From: Clostridiaceae bacterium
GTDB lineage: Bacteria; Bacillota; Clostridia; Oscillospirales; Butyricicoccaceae
Direction of reading: 5' to 3'
DNA: 6,005 nt
Assembly: GCA_016293155.1 (NCBI GenBank)
Contig: JAEDEU010000098.1
Coordinates: 1-6,005, forward strand
Numbering within the stretch: position 1 is the stretch's first letter; each line of letters opens with the position of its first letter. Both the position numbers and the translations under genes were made by a program. Below the pieces are notes generated by a model. That model worked only from the letters and a program-made list of their open reading frames with translations, had not been told where the DNA came from and did not search any database. This document shows, piece by piece, positions 5,088 through 6,005 of the stretch.

Positions 5088-5113
5088 GACGGAGCTTCGG
5101 CTCCGTCTTTTTT
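5088..5113 (+). terminator. Intrinsic terminator with UUCG tetraloop after the acidic-tail gene
   Basis: GACGGAGC (5088-5095) and GCTCCGTC (5100-5107) form a perfect 8-bp stem closed by the extra-stable C(UUCG)G loop, followed by six T (5108-5113). It lies 45 bases after the stop codon of the gene at 4551-5042. Confidence 0.93.
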
Positions 5114-5145
5114 CATGACAATTATCATAAATCCGGAGGACAATT

Positions 5146-6005
5146 ATGAGATACGAAGGACGCGTATTCCGCCCGCCGAGCGAGGCATACAGCCTGATTG
5201 TACAGGTTACGGTCGGATGCAGCCACAACAAATGCACGTTTTGTGATATGTACAAGGAAAAGCAGTTCCACATCCGCAAGATGGAGGACATTCTGGAGGA
5301 CTTCCTGATTGCGCGCCGTACCTATCGCCACATTGAGCGCGTATTCCTCGCGGACGGCGATGCACTCATCCGCAAGACCGAGGATCTGGCGGTCATTTTG
5401 CAGTTTATCCGCGACAACATCCCGGAGTGCACCCGCGTGACGAGCTACGGCTCGCCCACCGCGATTCTGCGCAAGACACCGGAGGAGCTCAAGCTCCTGC
5501 ACGACCTCGGACTGGAAATGATCTATCTGGGTCTGGAATCCGGCGATGCAGAGGTACTGCGCCACATCAACAAGGGCGTGACGCCGGAGCAGACCATCGA
5601 AGCCGGTCTGCGCGTGCGCGAGGCGGGCATGAAGCTGTCCGTCACCGCCATCAGCGGACTGGGCGGCACCGAGCGCTGGCAGGAGCACGCCATTGCGACC
5701 GCCGAGGCGTTTTCGCAGATGAAGCCGGAGTACATCGGTCTGCTGACGCTGATGTTCGAGGGTGACACTCCGCTGGAGCGCGAGGTGCGTGAGGGCAAGT
5801 TCAAGCTGCTCACCGCGCCGCAGGTCGCACGCGAGACCATGCTCATGCTGGAGCACATGGACTGCGAGGGCAGCATCTTCCGCTCCAACCATGCCTCCAA
5901 TTACCTGTCGCTCAAGGGCACGCTGAACAAGGATCGTGACGCGCTGATCGCAACCCTGCGCCGTGCACTGGACGGCGAGCTGGGCTACAAGAACGAAATG
6001 TTCCG
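5146..6005 (+). CDS. Radical SAM protein of unknown substrate (C-terminus cut by window edge)
   Basis: From the ATG at 5146 the frame is open for 286 codons to the right edge. The ribosome binding site GGAGG at 5135-5139 has 6-base spacing. The protein opens MRYEGRVFRPPSEAYSLIVQ, then TVGCSHNKCTFCDMYKEK, where Cys25, Cys30 and Cys33 are the likely 4Fe-4S ligands with CX4CX2C spacing. VFLADGDAL (67-74) stands where many radical SAM enzymes have the GGE-like SAM contact. YGSPTAIL (101-108), IYLGLESGD (126-134) and VTAISGLGG (166-174) follow as later barrel strands of the Elp3/HemN-like superfamily. The C-terminal part (about 225-286) is helical, includes FRSNHASNYLSLKGTLNKDR, and ends near a natural terminus judging by similar proteins of roughly 290-300 residues. 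I recognise this as a conserved, uncharacterised radical SAM group in anaerobes. No substrate can be inferred. It is separate from QueE. Confidence 0.9.
   Translation, partial: MRYEGRVFRPPSEAYSLIVQVTVGCSHNKCTFCDMYKEKQFHIRKMEDILEDFLIARRTYRHIERVFLADGDALIRKTEDLAVILQFIRDNIPECTRVTSYGSPTAILRKTPEELKLLHDLGLEMIYLGLESGDAEVLRHINKGVTPEQTIEAGLRVREAGMKLSVTAISGLGGTERWQEHAIATAEAFSQMKPEYIGLLTLMFEGDTPLEREVREGKFKLLTAPQVARETMLMLEHMDCEGSIFRSNHASNYLSLKGTLNKDRDALIATLRRALDGELGYKNEMF

Noticed and set aside
5125..5892. 255-codon open frame on the minus strand opposite the radical SAM gene
   Set aside because: The plus strand carries clear radical SAM motifs over the same stretch. The minus frame has no recognisable domain and is a GC-rich codon shadow.

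Overview
The window looks like a chromosomal segment from a fairly GC-rich (mid-50s percent by eye) Gram-positive anaerobe. It resembles Clostridia of the Oscillospiraceae/Ruminococcaceae type. The reasons are strong AGGAGG-like ribosome binding sites, sigma-A-type promoters, intrinsic terminators, an aromatic-acid-exporter-like (FUSC) protein and Firmicutes-style que genes. The genus cannot be fixed from this sequence.

Positions 1-3340 on the minus strand hold one tightly packed operon, read right to left: promoter, leader RNA with a probable preQ1-I riboswitch and two terminator-like hairpins, then queD, queE, folE, queC, queF and the start of a pyridoxamine-phosphate-oxidase-like flavoprotein gene cut by the left edge. 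Together FolE, QueD, QueE, QueC and QueF make a complete route from GTP to preQ1, the free-base precursor of queuosine in tRNA. The leader would let preQ1 shut off its own synthesis. The gene-to-gene gaps run from 1 to 24 bases, and most ribosome binding sites sit inside or over the end of the gene before.

Positions 3335-4297 (minus) encode a FUSC/aromatic acid exporter-like membrane protein. Its stop codon overlaps the -35 box of the que promoter. I see no terminator of its own before the que leader.

Positions 4298-4550 are a divergent promoter region. Rightward from it runs a gene (4551-5042) for an unrecognised small protein: one N-terminal membrane segment, then a very acidic Ala/Glu-rich tail carrying two cysteine clusters. 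A strong UUCG-loop terminator follows. Overlapping that terminator is a probable extended -10 promoter for a radical SAM protein gene (5146 to the right edge, incomplete), whose cluster motif is spaced CX4CX2C instead of the usual CX3CX2C.

The que operon is well understood by homology. The less described parts are the leader architecture, the cysteine-cluster acidic protein and the radical SAM enzyme of unknown substrate. I saw no mobile element, CRISPR array, tRNA or rRNA.
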